DNA of 64,000 bases from DATKMS01 sp035541735 (GCA_035541735.1 DATKMS010000294.1:1-64000), one strand, 5' to 3'. Positions 11,256-19,557 are shown, numbered from the stretch's first letter. Notes: a model not told the origin generated them from the sequence alone. Program-made: numbers and translations.

Positions 11256-12386
11256 CGTACGCAGCGACGAGCGCAGCTCGCGCGCCAGTACATCCACTGT
11301 GCCGCGCGTGCCGCCCGCGAGCTTGTTGCGCCATTCGCCGTCGGTTTCGAAGCGTGCATCGCCGAGATACTCGCCCCAGAGGTCGATGACGTTGGCGACC
11401 GACGACGCCTCGAACGGGTCACCGCCGGACTTGCGGATCGCCGCGAGGACGTCGGGTACGACGCGCAAGAAGGCGCGCAGCGCCGCGGCGGTCTTGATGC
11501 TGTAACGCTTGCCGTTCCAGGCTTTCGGAAACACCTTGGCGATCTGCTTGAAGTAGGTCAGGAAGAAACGGGTCGCGTGCTCGCGGAAGTCGTCGGCCTG
11601 CTTGCCGCCGAAGGCGTCGAGCGCCGTGAACACCCCCTTCAGCTCTTCGGCCAACGGCGCTTGTGCGACGCGCCCGTGGCCGACGCCGAACAGCTTGATC
11701 TCGCCGTGCAACGGCGAGCCGCTGTCTTCACTCAATGACCGCACGATGTCGTGGCTCACGGCGAGCGCGGCGTCTGGATACAGACGGCGGCCGGACAAAG
11801 AAATGAGGTGCGAGGGATTCAGCTTCGTGTGCTTGGCATTGATGGTGACGAACAGCTCGACGACCTGATCGGCCGAGAGGCGGTCGAAAATGATCGCCGG
11901 CACTTGCACGTCCTCCGCGGGATGTTCCTCGGCCAACTGATGCAGCGCGAGCATGCGGTGCTGTCCATCGAGGGCGCGCAAGGCGCCCTCCTCGGGCGGC
12001 AACTGCAAGACGCCGAGGATGCGATGTGAGCTGATCGGTACGAAGTCGAGGCGGCGATCCGAGACCAGCAGCACCGCGCCGGGAATGGCCGGAAGGTTCT
12101 GCGCCTCGGCACACTGCAGGTAGTAGTCCATGAGCTCGGCGATTTTTCGCTGGATCACCGGCCGCTGATAGGCGTCGGCGCTGTGCGCGATCTTCTGCTC
12201 GAGGACGTCCCAATTGACCTTGCCGGCGCGCCCGGCCTTCACCGGCCGCTTGCCGTGGGTGCGCCCGGCGTCGCTGTAACTCAGCACCTCGAAACGGACC
12301 AGCTTCTGGACGTCACGCACTCCGAGGATCGCCTCGTAGAAGTACACACCAAACTGATGCAAACGCATCGCCGGTACCGAGATCAT
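11250..12386 (-). CDS. DGQHR-domain (DndB-like) protein, solitary
   Basis: 378 aa. ATG at 12386 is 7 nt from an AGGGG ribosome site; in-frame GTG and TTG codons just upstream are less well placed. The defining motif ALDGQHRMLAL (Asp140-Arg144) and downstream INAKHTKLNPSHL match the DGQHR family that includes DndB, a ParB-like regulator in DNA phosphorothioation islands. No dnd, restriction or defence genes lie nearby (neighbours are polX and a transporter remnant), so this is an orphan. Many such orphans occur outside Dnd loci with unknown function. No signal peptide. DNA binding or regulation is an inference. Confidence 0.8.
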   Translation of the reverse strand: MISVPAMRLHQFGVYFYEAILGVRDVQKLVRFEVLSYSDAGRTHGKRPVKAGRAGKVNWDVLEQKIAHSADAYQRPVIQRKIAELMDYYLQCAEAQNLPAIPGAVLLVSDRRLDFVPISSHRILGVLQLPPEEGALRALDGQHRMLALHQLAEEHPAEDVQVPAIIFDRLSADQVVELFVTINAKHTKLNPSHLISLSGRRLYPDAALAVSHDIVRSLSEDSGSPLHGEIKLFGVGHGRVAQAPLAEELKGVFTALDAFGGKQADDFREHATRFFLTYFKQIAKVFPKAWNGKRYSIKTAAALRAFLRVVPDVLAAIRKSGGDPFEASSVANVIDLWGEYLGDARFETDGEWRNKLAGGTRGTVDVLARELRSSLRTP

Positions 12387-12468
12387 CACCAATCCCCTCC
12401 CTCTTTCCGCGCTCGTTCGAGTTGCGCCGCGAATCTAGTTGGGCCATCGGCCCGGGGTCAAGCGCGCC

Positions 12469-12493
12469 GAATGGTGAATGCCGAATGGTGAAT
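12469..12493. repeat. Tandem 14-bp word repeat (GAATGGTGAATGCC)
   Basis: Nearly two tandem copies of a 14-bp unit, at the broken 3' side of the transporter fragment. The same word forms the inverted repeat at 19491-19557. Confidence 0.8.
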
Positions 12494-12501
12494 ATCGGCG
12501 G

Positions 12502-12693
12502 TCAGGCGAGAGCAAGCGTCGCGACAGCGACCGGACTCAGGTGCCAGGCAAAGCTGCGGTAGTGGATCCCCGAAAAGCTGGCGACCAGCATGTTCTGCGG
12601 GTTGCCGGTAATGGTGGCGACGCTGCCGATGTTGGAAGCCGTCGCCACGGCCAGGAGGAACGGTACCGGCGGCAATTCGAAGCGGGCCCTCAT
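12502..12693 (-). pseudogene. Fragment of ArsB/NhaD-type ion transporter
   Basis: A 63-codon minus-strand stretch reading PPVPFLLAVATASNIGS, then VATITGNPQNMLV, is a near-consensus match to the conserved core of the ArsB/NhaD/SLC13-like (ion transporter superfamily) permeases, which are about 400-450 aa. Both sides are missing: the C-terminal side stops after HLSPVAVATLALA, and upstream sequence in any frame gives only a short unrelated stretch. The remnant lies next to the tandem word repeat at 12469. It is probably the relic of a deletion rather than a functional gene. Confidence 0.7.
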
Positions 12694-12796
12694 TCTCGAG
12701 TTCGTGCGGCGGGGCGCTCATTGCAGTCAGCAGCGCCGTCGCGATATGAACATGCGGCCCGGCTCCATTTTAGGGGGCCAGGTCAGGAGTGACATC

Positions 12797-13753
12797 ATGG
12801 GCGGGAACGTGCGGAAAAAACATGGGGGCTCAAAGGAGCCAAAGCGAATCGGGCGCGCCAGGCGCGTGCCCGACATCAAGCCGGGCCGGTACGCCGACGG
12901 CATGCCGTTCAACGAGGTCCAGTACCTCGAATGCAAGATCATCCTGCGGCCGAACCACTTCACGTCGCGCAAGAGCTTCTTCGATTTCGCCAAGGTCTTG
13001 CGACGGCCGGCCGAGGAGGCGGGCGTCGCCTTCAGCATCGACGGGTTCGCGGACCAACCGCTGCAGATCCGCGAAGTGCTCTTCTTGGATACACCGGACT
13101 TCCGCCTCTACAACAACGCCTTCATTCTTCGCCGTCGCATTCCTTACTGGGAGGGGTTCCCGGTCGGCGATCCAGAGATCGTCTTCAAGTTTCGCCACCC
13201 GGACATCCAGAAGGCGGCGGAGACCGACGTGCGGCCGAACATCCGGGGCGACTTCCGCATCAAGTTCAAGGTGGAGGTCCTGCCGCTGAAGGACCAACTC
13301 GGCGGCATGCGGACCTTGTTCTCGCACAACGTGGAATTCGGACTGAGCGCCTTGGAGGAGGGCGACCACGCATCACTGGAAACACTCGTCCAGATGCTGC
13401 CGGCGCTGTCGTCCCTGAAGCGCTCTCCGGGCGAAAAGGTCGACCTGGTCGGGGGAACGATAGTCGAGGAGGTGCTGCAGGACATCGGGACTCTCGACTT
13501 TGGCGCAGGCATCGGTGCGGTCGCCAACGTCGCCCTCTGGCGTTCGCGCGGCGAACACCGTCCGCTCATCGGCGAATTCGCGTTTCAGATCAAATTCAAG
13601 CGCCGCGAGGATCTGAACGAGCAGGCGCTGCAGCAGGGCGAAGCGTTCTTCGTGGGGTTGCAGTATGCCGCGAAGGACTGGATTGCCCTCGGCGCCACGA
13701 AAACCGGCGTCGTCTACCGTCTCAAGGGCAACCCTCCGCACCCTCACGAGTGA
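12797..13753 (+). CDS. CYTH-like (triphosphate tunnel) domain protein
   Basis: 318 aa from ATG 12797, with AGGAG 7 nt upstream; the frame is open earlier but overlaps the transporter relic. The N-terminal 40 residues are Arg/Lys rich. Then VQYLECKIIL, FLDTPDFRLYNNAFILRRR, EIVFKFRHPD and, near the end, GEFAFQIKFKR follow the strand order of CYTH/VTC-type proteins, with a partial ExExK motif (LECK) and rows of Lys/Arg that could bind a phosphorylated ligand. The match is by pattern only; family and substrate (tripolyphosphate or polyphosphate) are inferred. The FUSC-like gene follows within 55 nt. Confidence 0.6.
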   Translation: MGGNVRKKHGGSKEPKRIGRARRVPDIKPGRYADGMPFNEVQYLECKIILRPNHFTSRKSFFDFAKVLRRPAEEAGVAFSIDGFADQPLQIREVLFLDTPDFRLYNNAFILRRRIPYWEGFPVGDPEIVFKFRHPDIQKAAETDVRPNIRGDFRIKFKVEVLPLKDQLGGMRTLFSHNVEFGLSALEEGDHASLETLVQMLPALSSLKRSPGEKVDLVGGTIVEEVLQDIGTLDFGAGIGAVANVALWRSRGEHRPLIGEFAFQIKFKRREDLNEQALQQGEAFFVGLQYAAKDWIALGATKTGVVYRLKGNPPHPHE

Positions 13754-13805
13754 GGCCGGTGAACCGCACGCCACCCGACATCGTCCTGGTGATCGTGGGC
13801 CGATT

Positions 13806-14324
13806 GTGAAGTGGCCGGGCCCCGCAAGGCGTGACCTCCTTGGGGTCCGCTTTGCCGTCAACGTCTTCATCGCGTCGGCGATCCTCTGGTACCTGCTGCG
13901 TCATATCGCGGACACGAACCCCATCTGGTCCATCGCCTCGATGGTCGCTGCGTCGGAGCCGCAGGTGAAGGAAGCGGCGCGCATGTTTCGTAGCCGCATG
14001 ATCAACGTGTTGGTCGGCTGCGTGGTCGGCTTGCTCTTCCTCGTCGTCGGCGGGGCGAGTGAGTGGAAGCTTCCCCTGGCGTTGGCCGTCACGGTGCTCG
14101 TTTCCTCGTACGTGATCCACATCCAGACGATGTGGCGCCAGGCGCCGATCACGGCTGCTCTCGTCATCGCAACCGGGCTCACCCATCAATCCAAGTTGAG
14201 TGGCGTCGAGAACGGCTTGCACAAGGTGGGGGAGGTCCTTCTGGGCTGCGTGATGGGACTGGTGGTCAGCTGGATCATGTCTCGGGTCTGGCCAATGGCA
14301 GACCTGGGGGGCAAGGCCCCATAG
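13806..14324 (+). CDS. FUSC/aromatic acid exporter-like small membrane protein
   Basis: 172 aa from GTG 13806. It has about four membrane spans (LGVRFAVNVFIASAILWYLL; INVLVGCVVGLLFLVVGG; LPLALAVTVLVSSYVI; VLLGCVMGLVVSWIM) and the pattern SMVAASEPQVKEAARMFRSR-INVLVG seen in the membrane half of FUSC/ArAE family exporters. The large cytoplasmic half found in longer family members is absent. Probably cotranscribed with the CYTH-like gene. Export of aromatic acids is a family-based guess. Confidence 0.65.
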   Translation: MKWPGPARRDLLGVRFAVNVFIASAILWYLLRHIADTNPIWSIASMVAASEPQVKEAARMFRSRMINVLVGCVVGLLFLVVGGASEWKLPLALAVTVLVSSYVIHIQTMWRQAPITAALVIATGLTHQSKLSGVENGLHKVGEVLLGCVMGLVVSWIMSRVWPMADLGGKAP

Positions 14325-14420
14325 AGCACTGCAAGGTCGGATAAGCCGGCTGGCCGTACTGGGGCGCGAGACTCTATTGGGCGCTGCGCAGATCGTTTCG
14401 CCGATCCAACAGGGCCCGCC

Positions 14421-14729
14421 TTAGCGGCGGTGCCGGTCGTCGTCGGCGACGAACTCGGCGATGCGTTTGAGCCGGCGCTCCCAATAGCCGAGCGCGCGAA
14501 GTGAGAACGGCTCCGACTCGACTGCGTGCCACTCACCGCCGTCGTCGCTGGCGTAGCCGACGCACAGACGGCCGTCGTCGCCGTGCAGGAACGCCAGCCG
14601 CACTTTGATCCCGGGGTCCTTGCGCAGTTCGTAGTACGGTCCGACGAGCACGAGCGTCTCACCACGCTCGAACGCCTTGGCGACGCCGAGTTGCTGGAGG
14701 ATGCGCTCGGATTTGGCGGAGAGGTGCAT
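14421..14729 (-). CDS. Hypothetical protein
   Basis: 102 aa, starting MHLSAKSERILQQLGV. Not recognised. The sequence looks like a genuine soluble alpha/beta protein (VLVGPYYELRKDPGIKV, WHAVESEPFSLRAL). There is no clear ribosome site and no motif. It is convergent with the FUSC-like gene. Confidence 0.5.
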   Translation of the reverse strand: MHLSAKSERILQQLGVAKAFERGETLVLVGPYYELRKDPGIKVRLAFLHGDDGRLCVGYASDDGGEWHAVESEPFSLRALGYWERRLKRIAEFVADDDRHRR

Positions 14730-14770
14730 TCAGCTATCGACGGTCAGCCGGGCGAAATACCGGAGCAGGA

Positions 14771-14853
14771 TTCACCGCGAAGGTGCGCCGAGGCCAAGTT
14801 GACGAGATCCCAGAATGCCCTTCATCTCCGTGCCTCAGCGTCTCCGTGGTGAA
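14771..14853. repeat. Imperfect inverted repeat of the CACCACGGAG word class
   Basis: Left arm from TTCACCGCGAAGG (14771) and right arm ending CTCCGTGGTGAA (14853) are imperfect reverse complements. The word resembles the iterated CACCGCAGAG element at 50512-50649. It lies between two minus-strand genes. Confidence 0.6.
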
Positions 14854-14866
14854 AATTCCTTCCCCT

Positions 14867-16033
14867 TCACCGAATGGCATCCTCACCGGTGATGTCGCGG
14901 CCGATGATCAGCGTGTGCATGTCGTAGGTGCCTTCGTAGGTGTTCACCGTTTCGAGGTTCAGCATGTGGCGGATCACCGGGTACTCGTTGACGATGCCGT
15001 TGGCGCCCAGGATGTCACGTGCCAGACGGGCGATCTCCAACGCGTGGCCGACGTTGTTCCGCTTTGCCATGGAGATGTGCTCGGGGCGGACCTTGCCTTG
15101 GTCCTTCAACTGGCCCAGCCGGTGCGCCAGAAGCTGTCCCTTGGTGATCTCGGTCACCATGTGCACCAACTTCTGTTGCACCAGCTGATATCCGGCCAGC
15201 GGGCGATCGAACTGTCGGCGGTCCTTCGCGTAGCCCAGCGCCGTGTGGTAGCAGGCCATCGCCGCGCCCAGCGCCCCCCAGACGATGCCATAGCGCGCCT
15301 GGCTCAGGCAGGAGAACGGTCCCTTCAAGCCGCTGACGCCCGGCAGCATGTTCTCGCGCGGCACGCGCACCTCGTCGAGTACCAGCTCGGACGTGATCGA
15401 CGCGCGCAGCGAAAACTTGCCCTTGATGTCGTGGGCGCCGAAGCCGGGCATGCCCTTCTCGACCAGGAAGCCGCGAATGCCCTCGTTGGTCTTCGCCCAC
15501 ACGATGGCGACGTCGGCGATGCTGCCGTTGGTGATCCAGCGCTTGACGCCGGAGATGATGAACTGATTACCGTCGGCGCGGGCGCGGGTTTCCATACCGC
15601 CGGGATCGGAGCCGTGATCCGGCTCGGTGAGGCCGAAGCAGCCGATGAGCTTACCAGCGGCCATGCCGGGGAGCCAGCGTTCCTTCTGCGCGTCGGAGCC
15701 GAAGGCATAGATCGGGTGCATGCACAGCGAGCCCTGCACCGACACCATCGAGCGCAGGCCGCTGTCGCCGCGCTCCATCTCCTGGCAGATGAGGCCGTAG
15801 GCGACGTTGTTGAAGCCGGCGCAGCCGTAGCCCTTCAGGTTGGCGCCGAACAAGCCCAGCTCCGCCATGCGTGGGATCAAGTGGCGCGGGAACGCCTCGC
15901 GCGCATGGTGGTCCTCGATGATCGGCAGCGCCTCGCGCTCGACGAAGTCGCGCACCGTCTTGCGGATCATGCGCTCTTCGTCGGTCAGCAGGTCATCCAG
16001 GTTGTAGTAGTCTACCCCTGCGAATGGCGTCAT
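14867..16033 (-). CDS. gcdH: Glutaryl-CoA dehydrogenase
   Basis: 388 aa FAD-dependent acyl-CoA dehydrogenase converting glutaryl-CoA to crotonyl-CoA plus CO2 (Lys, Trp and benzoate catabolism). It carries GCFGLTEPDHGSDPGGMETRA (FAD/substrate region), Arg94 in SGLRSMVSVQGSL and Glu367 in NTYEGTYDMHTL, matching the substrate-carboxylate Arg and catalytic Glu of the human enzyme. Length and both diagnostic residues separate it from straight-chain acyl-CoA dehydrogenases. No ETF gene lies nearby. Transcribed alone and divergently from the ccm locus. Confidence 0.93.
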   Translation of the reverse strand: MTPFAGVDYYNLDDLLTDEERMIRKTVRDFVEREALPIIEDHHAREAFPRHLIPRMAELGLFGANLKGYGCAGFNNVAYGLICQEMERGDSGLRSMVSVQGSLCMHPIYAFGSDAQKERWLPGMAAGKLIGCFGLTEPDHGSDPGGMETRARADGNQFIISGVKRWITNGSIADVAIVWAKTNEGIRGFLVEKGMPGFGAHDIKGKFSLRASITSELVLDEVRVPRENMLPGVSGLKGPFSCLSQARYGIVWGALGAAMACYHTALGYAKDRRQFDRPLAGYQLVQQKLVHMVTEITKGQLLAHRLGQLKDQGKVRPEHISMAKRNNVGHALEIARLARDILGANGIVNEYPVIRHMLNLETVNTYEGTYDMHTLIIGRDITGEDAIR

Positions 16034-16174
16034 TGCGGGTCTCCTTCCGTCGCTGCATGTTAAGCGGGCGCATCGGCAGCGGCAAGCTGTGGGGGCGCAG
16101 GGTGGGGTGCCTTTGCGGGTATGGGTCGCGGCGCGCGGCTTTCATTTTGGCGGCTCATCCGATAATCGGCTGCC

Positions 16175-16936
16175 ATGTCTGCAGCGGTGATCGAAACCCG
16201 CGCGCTGGGCCGCCGCTTTGCGGGCGTGACGGCGCTGCATGCGCTCGATCTCACGGTCGGGGCAGGGGAGGCAGTCGCCGTCTTCGGGCCCAACGGCGCG
16301 GGCAAAAGCACGCTGCTGCGGCTGCTGGCGACCCTGTTGCGGCCGAGTGGCGGCGTGTTGCGGCTCTTCGAGCGTGCCGTCAATGATGGCGGCGCTGCCG
16401 CACGCCGGCGGGTGGGCTTCCTGTCGCACCAGAGCTTCCTCTACCCCGACCTGACGCCGACGGAGAATCTCGACTTCTATGCGCGCATGTTCCGAGTGCC
16501 CCAACCCCCCGAACGCGTGCGCGCGCTGATCGAGCGCGTGGGACTCACGGGTTGGGCGCACCGTCCGGTGCGCACGCTGTCACGCGGCCTCGAGCAACGG
16601 TGCGCTTTGGCGCGGGCCCTGGTGCATGAACCCGAGTTGCTGCTCCTGGACGAGCCTTTTACGGGTCTCGATGTGGATGCCTCCGACATGCTCAGCGGCA
16701 TGCTGCGGGAGACGCACGCAAAGGGCACGACCTTGCTGATGACCACCCACGACATGGCCCGCGGCTTCCAGGTCTGCCGCCGCGCCATCGTTCTTGCCCG
16801 CGGTCGCCTCGTGTGGGACGGCAGCATCGCGGGGATGCGGCCCGACGACTTCGAGCGACGCTACCACGAGCTGACCCAACCTCCTCCGGGCTCAGCACTC
16901 AGCCCCCAGCCCTCAGCACTCAGGACCTCCTCCTGA
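16175..16936 (+). CDS. ccmA: Haem exporter ATPase CcmA
   Basis: 253 aa ABC ATPase of the CcmABCD complex that releases holo-CcmE during cytochrome c maturation. Walker A GPNGAGKST, Q-loop SHQSFLYPDLT, signature LSRGLEQR, Walker B LLLLDEPFTGLD, H-loop TTHDM. Identity rests on the ccmB-ccmC-ccmD genes that follow. The last residues (GSALSPQPSALRTSS) are encoded by an iterated CAGCACTCAG word, so the tail is an in-frame invasion of a repeat. Its stop shares one base with the ccmB start (TGATG). Confidence 0.93.
   Translation: MSAAVIETRALGRRFAGVTALHALDLTVGAGEAVAVFGPNGAGKSTLLRLLATLLRPSGGVLRLFERAVNDGGAAARRRVGFLSHQSFLYPDLTPTENLDFYARMFRVPQPPERVRALIERVGLTGWAHRPVRTLSRGLEQRCALARALVHEPELLLLDEPFTGLDVDASDMLSGMLRETHAKGTTLLMTTHDMARGFQVCRRAIVLARGRLVWDGSIAGMRPDDFERRYHELTQPPPGSALSPQPSALRTSS
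16891..16925 (+). repeat. Iterated CTCAGCACTCAG word inside the ccmA 3' end
   Basis: CTCAGCACTCAGCCCCCAGC followed by CCTCAGCACTCAG; a low-complexity word repeat translated as the last residues of CcmA. It belongs to the same class of short-word elements seen between genes here. Confidence 0.7.
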
Positions 16937-17595
16937 TGCTCGCACTGATCCGCAAGGACCTGCAGATTGAGTTCCGCACCAAGGAGACGCTCGCGGCGCT
17001 CCTGCTGCTCGGGTTGCTGACGCTGGTGGTCCTCAGCTTTGCCTTCGATCCCACGAGCGAGTTGCGCGGTGAGGCGGCACCGGGAGCGCTCTGGGTGGCG
17101 GTGATCTTCGCGGGCGTCCTCGGTCTCAACCGCTCGTTTCTCGCCGAGCGCGAAAACGATTGCCTGCAAGGGCTGCTGCTGTGCCCGGTGGATCGCGGCA
17201 CGATCTATCTGGCCAAGACCGCGGGTAACTTCCTGTTCATGATCATGGCGCAGGTGGTCATCGTCCCGATCTTCATCTTCTTCTTCAATCTGCCGGTGGC
17301 CGTCGGGTTGGGCGGTGTCTTCCTGAGCCTGGCGCTCGGCCTGCTCGGCTTCGCCGCCATCGGCACGCTCTTCGCCGCCATCTCGGTGCGCACGCGGGCG
17401 CGCGAGGTGATGCTGCCGCTGCTCTTGCTGCCGCTGGCGGTGCCGATCTTCATTGCGGGTGTGAAGGTGAGCGGCCACATGCTCGCCGGCAAGGCGTTGG
17501 CGGAGGTGACGCCATGGCTGAATCTCATGGGGGGCTTCGACGTGATCTTCCTGGTTGTCGGTTGGTTGGTGTTTGAATATGCTGTCGAGGAGTGA
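16936..17595 (+). CDS. ccmB: Haem exporter membrane subunit CcmB
   Basis: 219 aa with six predicted membrane segments, including the CcmB-typical FAGVLGLNRSFLAERENDCL stretch and the amphipathic C-terminal region ending in a membrane span (VIFLVVGWLVFEYAVEE). Partner of CcmA in the ATP-driven complex at the inner membrane. ATG 16936 overlaps the ccmA stop; ccmC begins just after its stop. Confidence 0.93.
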   Translation: MLALIRKDLQIEFRTKETLAALLLLGLLTLVVLSFAFDPTSELRGEAAPGALWVAVIFAGVLGLNRSFLAERENDCLQGLLLCPVDRGTIYLAKTAGNFLFMIMAQVVIVPIFIFFFNLPVAVGLGGVFLSLALGLLGFAAIGTLFAAISVRTRAREVMLPLLLLPLAVPIFIAGVKVSGHMLAGKALAEVTPWLNLMGGFDVIFLVVGWLVFEYAVEE

Positions 17596-17603
17596 CCCGA
17601 GCC

Positions 17604-18293
17604 ATGCGCACGCTCGCTGACGCGATCCTGCCGCCCGTTACACTGGTGGTGATGCTGGCGGCCATCTACATGGTGTTCGTCTATGTGCCGACCGACAAGG
17701 TGCAGGGCATCGTGCAGCGCATCTTCTACTTCCACGTGCCGTTGGCGATCATGACCTTCGTGGCCTTCGGTACCGTCGCCGTGGCCAGCGCGCTGTTCCT
17801 GTGGCGCGGCCGGCGTGCGTCGGACCGGGTGGCACACGCCGCGGCCGAAGTGGGGATGGTTTTCTGTACCTTGGTGTTGATCACTGGGCCGATCTGGGCA
17901 CGCCCGGTGTGGGGAACATGGTGGACGTGGGATGCGCGGCTGACGACGACGCTGATCCTCTGGCTCATCTACGCCGCCTACCTCATGCTGCGCAGCTTCT
18001 CGGGGGCCCCCGACCAGGGCGCGCGCTACGCCGCGGTGTTGGGGGTGGTGGGCGCGGTCGACATCCCGATCATCAACCGCTCGGTCTACTGGTGGCGCAC
18101 CATTCACCCGGCGGTGTTGATCACGCGCGAGGGCGGGTCGGGGTTGGCGGACCCGCGCATGCAAGCGACCCTCGGCGTCTGCTTCCTGGCGTTCTTCCTG
18201 TTGTTCGTGTGGCTGACGTGGGTGCGCAACGAAAACATGCGACTCAGCGATGAAGTCGAGAGGCTGCGCCAACAGGCGCTCGGGCACGCGTGA
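17604..18293 (+). CDS. ccmC: Haem-handling protein CcmC
   Basis: 229 aa integral membrane protein that loads haem onto CcmE. It contains the tryptophan-rich WWD motif WGTWWTWDARLT and the flanking haem-ligand His positions (FYFHVPLA before, SVYWWRTIHP after). ATG 17604 chosen because GAGGAG lies about 10 nt upstream; GTG 17592, overlapping the ccmB stop, would be too close to that site. Confidence 0.94.
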   Translation: MRTLADAILPPVTLVVMLAAIYMVFVYVPTDKVQGIVQRIFYFHVPLAIMTFVAFGTVAVASALFLWRGRRASDRVAHAAAEVGMVFCTLVLITGPIWARPVWGTWWTWDARLTTTLILWLIYAAYLMLRSFSGAPDQGARYAAVLGVVGAVDIPIINRSVYWWRTIHPAVLITREGGSGLADPRMQATLGVCFLAFFLLFVWLTWVRNENMRLSDEVERLRQQALGHA

Positions 18294-18342
18294 ACGCACC
18301 GCGTGGCCGCGAGGCGTCAGCGCGCAGACCGATGAGGCGGAC

Positions 18343-18492
18343 ATGGCCAACTTGAACTTTTTGTTCGCGGCCTATGCGGCCGTGTGGGTGTTGCTGTTCT
18401 TCTACATCCTGTCGCTGTCGCGTCGGAACCGATCGCTCGACAAGGAGATCGAGGAGCTGCGCGAACTGCTGCAGCGACGCCAGCAGCCGTGA
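18343..18492 (+). CDS. ccmD: CcmD-family small membrane protein
   Basis: 49 aa: one membrane span (LNFLFAAYAAVWVLLFFYIL) followed by a charged helix rich in Arg, Glu and Leu. Size, topology and position directly after ccmC match CcmD, which stabilises the CcmC-haem-CcmE adduct and aids its release. Confidence 0.85.
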   Translation: MANLNFLFAAYAAVWVLLFFYILSLSRRNRSLDKEIEELRELLQRRQQP

Positions 18493-18496
18493 CGGC

Positions 18497-18697
18497 ATGC
18501 TCAAGGATGTGCGCTGTCCGACGTGCCGGCGCTTGACGCCATGGGACGGCAACCCGTTCCGGCCCTTCTGCTGCGAGCGCTGTAAACTGCGCGATCTCGG
18601 CAACTGGGCAAGCGGGCGCTACGTCATACCAGGTCGCCCCGCCGACGCCGCACCGGAAGAGGACGCGGCGGACGACGACGACACGGAGCCACACTGA
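18497..18697 (+). CDS. yacG: YacG-type zinc-binding DNA gyrase inhibitor family protein
   Basis: 66 aa with the YacG four-Cys zinc site: CPTCRRLTPW, then FRPFCCERCKLRDLGNWASG. E. coli YacG binds GyrB and blocks gyrase. Starts 4 nt after the ccmD stop and its own stop shares a base with the lpxA start (TGATG), so it is part of the ccm/lpxA transcript. The C-terminus is an acidic tail (AADDDD). Confidence 0.9.
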   Translation: MLKDVRCPTCRRLTPWDGNPFRPFCCERCKLRDLGNWASGRYVIPGRPADAAPEEDAADDDDTEPH

Positions 18698-19506
18698 TGC
18701 CCATTCATCCGACAGCAATGATCGATGCGCGCGCCGAGATTCACCCGGAGGCGGACATCGGGCCGTACGTCGTCGTCGACGGGCCCGTGCACGTGGGCCC
18801 GCGCACACGGGTCCTGGCGCATGCGACGCTGACAGGCTGGACGGCGATTGGCGCCGACAACGTCATCCACATGGGCGCCGTCGTGGGGCATACCCCACAG
18901 GATCTCGCCTTCACCGGTGAAGAGAGCTACCTGCGCATCGGCGACCGCAACGTGATCCGAGAGCACGTGCAGATTCATCGTGGCACCAAGCCGGGGTCAG
19001 CCACCGAGATCGGCAGCGACAACTACTTCATGGGCAACAGCCACGTCGGTCACAATTGTCGCGTCGGTAACGGCGTCATCGTTGCGAACGGTGCGCTGTT
19101 CGGGGGCTACGTCGAGGTTGAGGACCATGTCTTCGTGTCCGGCAACTGCGTTGTCCACCAGTTCGTGCGCATCGGCCGCCTCGCCATCCTGCGCGGCTTG
19201 AGCCGCACCAGCCGCGACGTACCGCCGTTCTGCATCATGGACGCGACCCACACGGTGCGTGCCATCAACCGCGTCGGCTTGCGCCGGGCCGGCTTCACCG
19301 CGGCGCAGATCCGTGCCCTGCGGAATGCCTTCGTGCGGCTTTTCGGCCACCCCGGCAATCTTTCCAAGGCAATTGCGGCCCTCGAAAGCGAGCCGGTGTC
19401 GGCCGAGGTGCGCCATCTCATCGATTTCATCCGCGCCTCCAAACGCGGCGTGTGCTTCGGGCCACGGCCGCGTGCTGCCGCAGAGCGGCCGAATGGTGAA
19501 TGCTGA
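18697..19506 (+). CDS. lpxA: UDP-N-acetylglucosamine acyltransferase LpxA
   Basis: 269 aa; first step of lipid A synthesis, transferring a 3-hydroxyacyl chain from ACP to UDP-GlcNAc in the cytoplasm. Left-handed beta-helix hexapeptide repeats from residue 3 to about 190, with NSHVGHNCRVGN containing catalytic His119, then the C-terminal helical domain. It is not beside lpxD/fabZ/lpxB as in most Gram-negatives but embedded between ccmD-yacG and ccmE. The final RPNGEC is encoded by the intergenic word repeat that overlaps the stop codon. Confidence 0.93.
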   Translation: MPIHPTAMIDARAEIHPEADIGPYVVVDGPVHVGPRTRVLAHATLTGWTAIGADNVIHMGAVVGHTPQDLAFTGEESYLRIGDRNVIREHVQIHRGTKPGSATEIGSDNYFMGNSHVGHNCRVGNGVIVANGALFGGYVEVEDHVFVSGNCVVHQFVRIGRLAILRGLSRTSRDVPPFCIMDATHTVRAINRVGLRRAGFTAAQIRALRNAFVRLFGHPGNLSKAIAALESEPVSAEVRHLIDFIRASKRGVCFGPRPRAAAERPNGEC

Positions 19507-19557
19507 ATGACGCATGGAAGGAAGCTTCTGCAATTCACCATTCAGCATTCACCATTC
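19491..19557. repeat. Perfect 19-bp inverted repeat of GAATGGTGAATGC words
   Basis: Arms 19491-19509 and 19539-19557 are exact reverse complements with a 29-nt loop. The left arm covers the lpxA stop codon. The transcript could form a strong hairpin between lpxA and ccmE, which might reduce read-through. Same word as at 12469-12493. Confidence 0.9.

Noticed and set aside
11250..12386. A Dnd phosphorothioation or BREX-type defence island
   Set aside because: Only one DGQHR gene is present; no other defence or restriction gene lies within the window.
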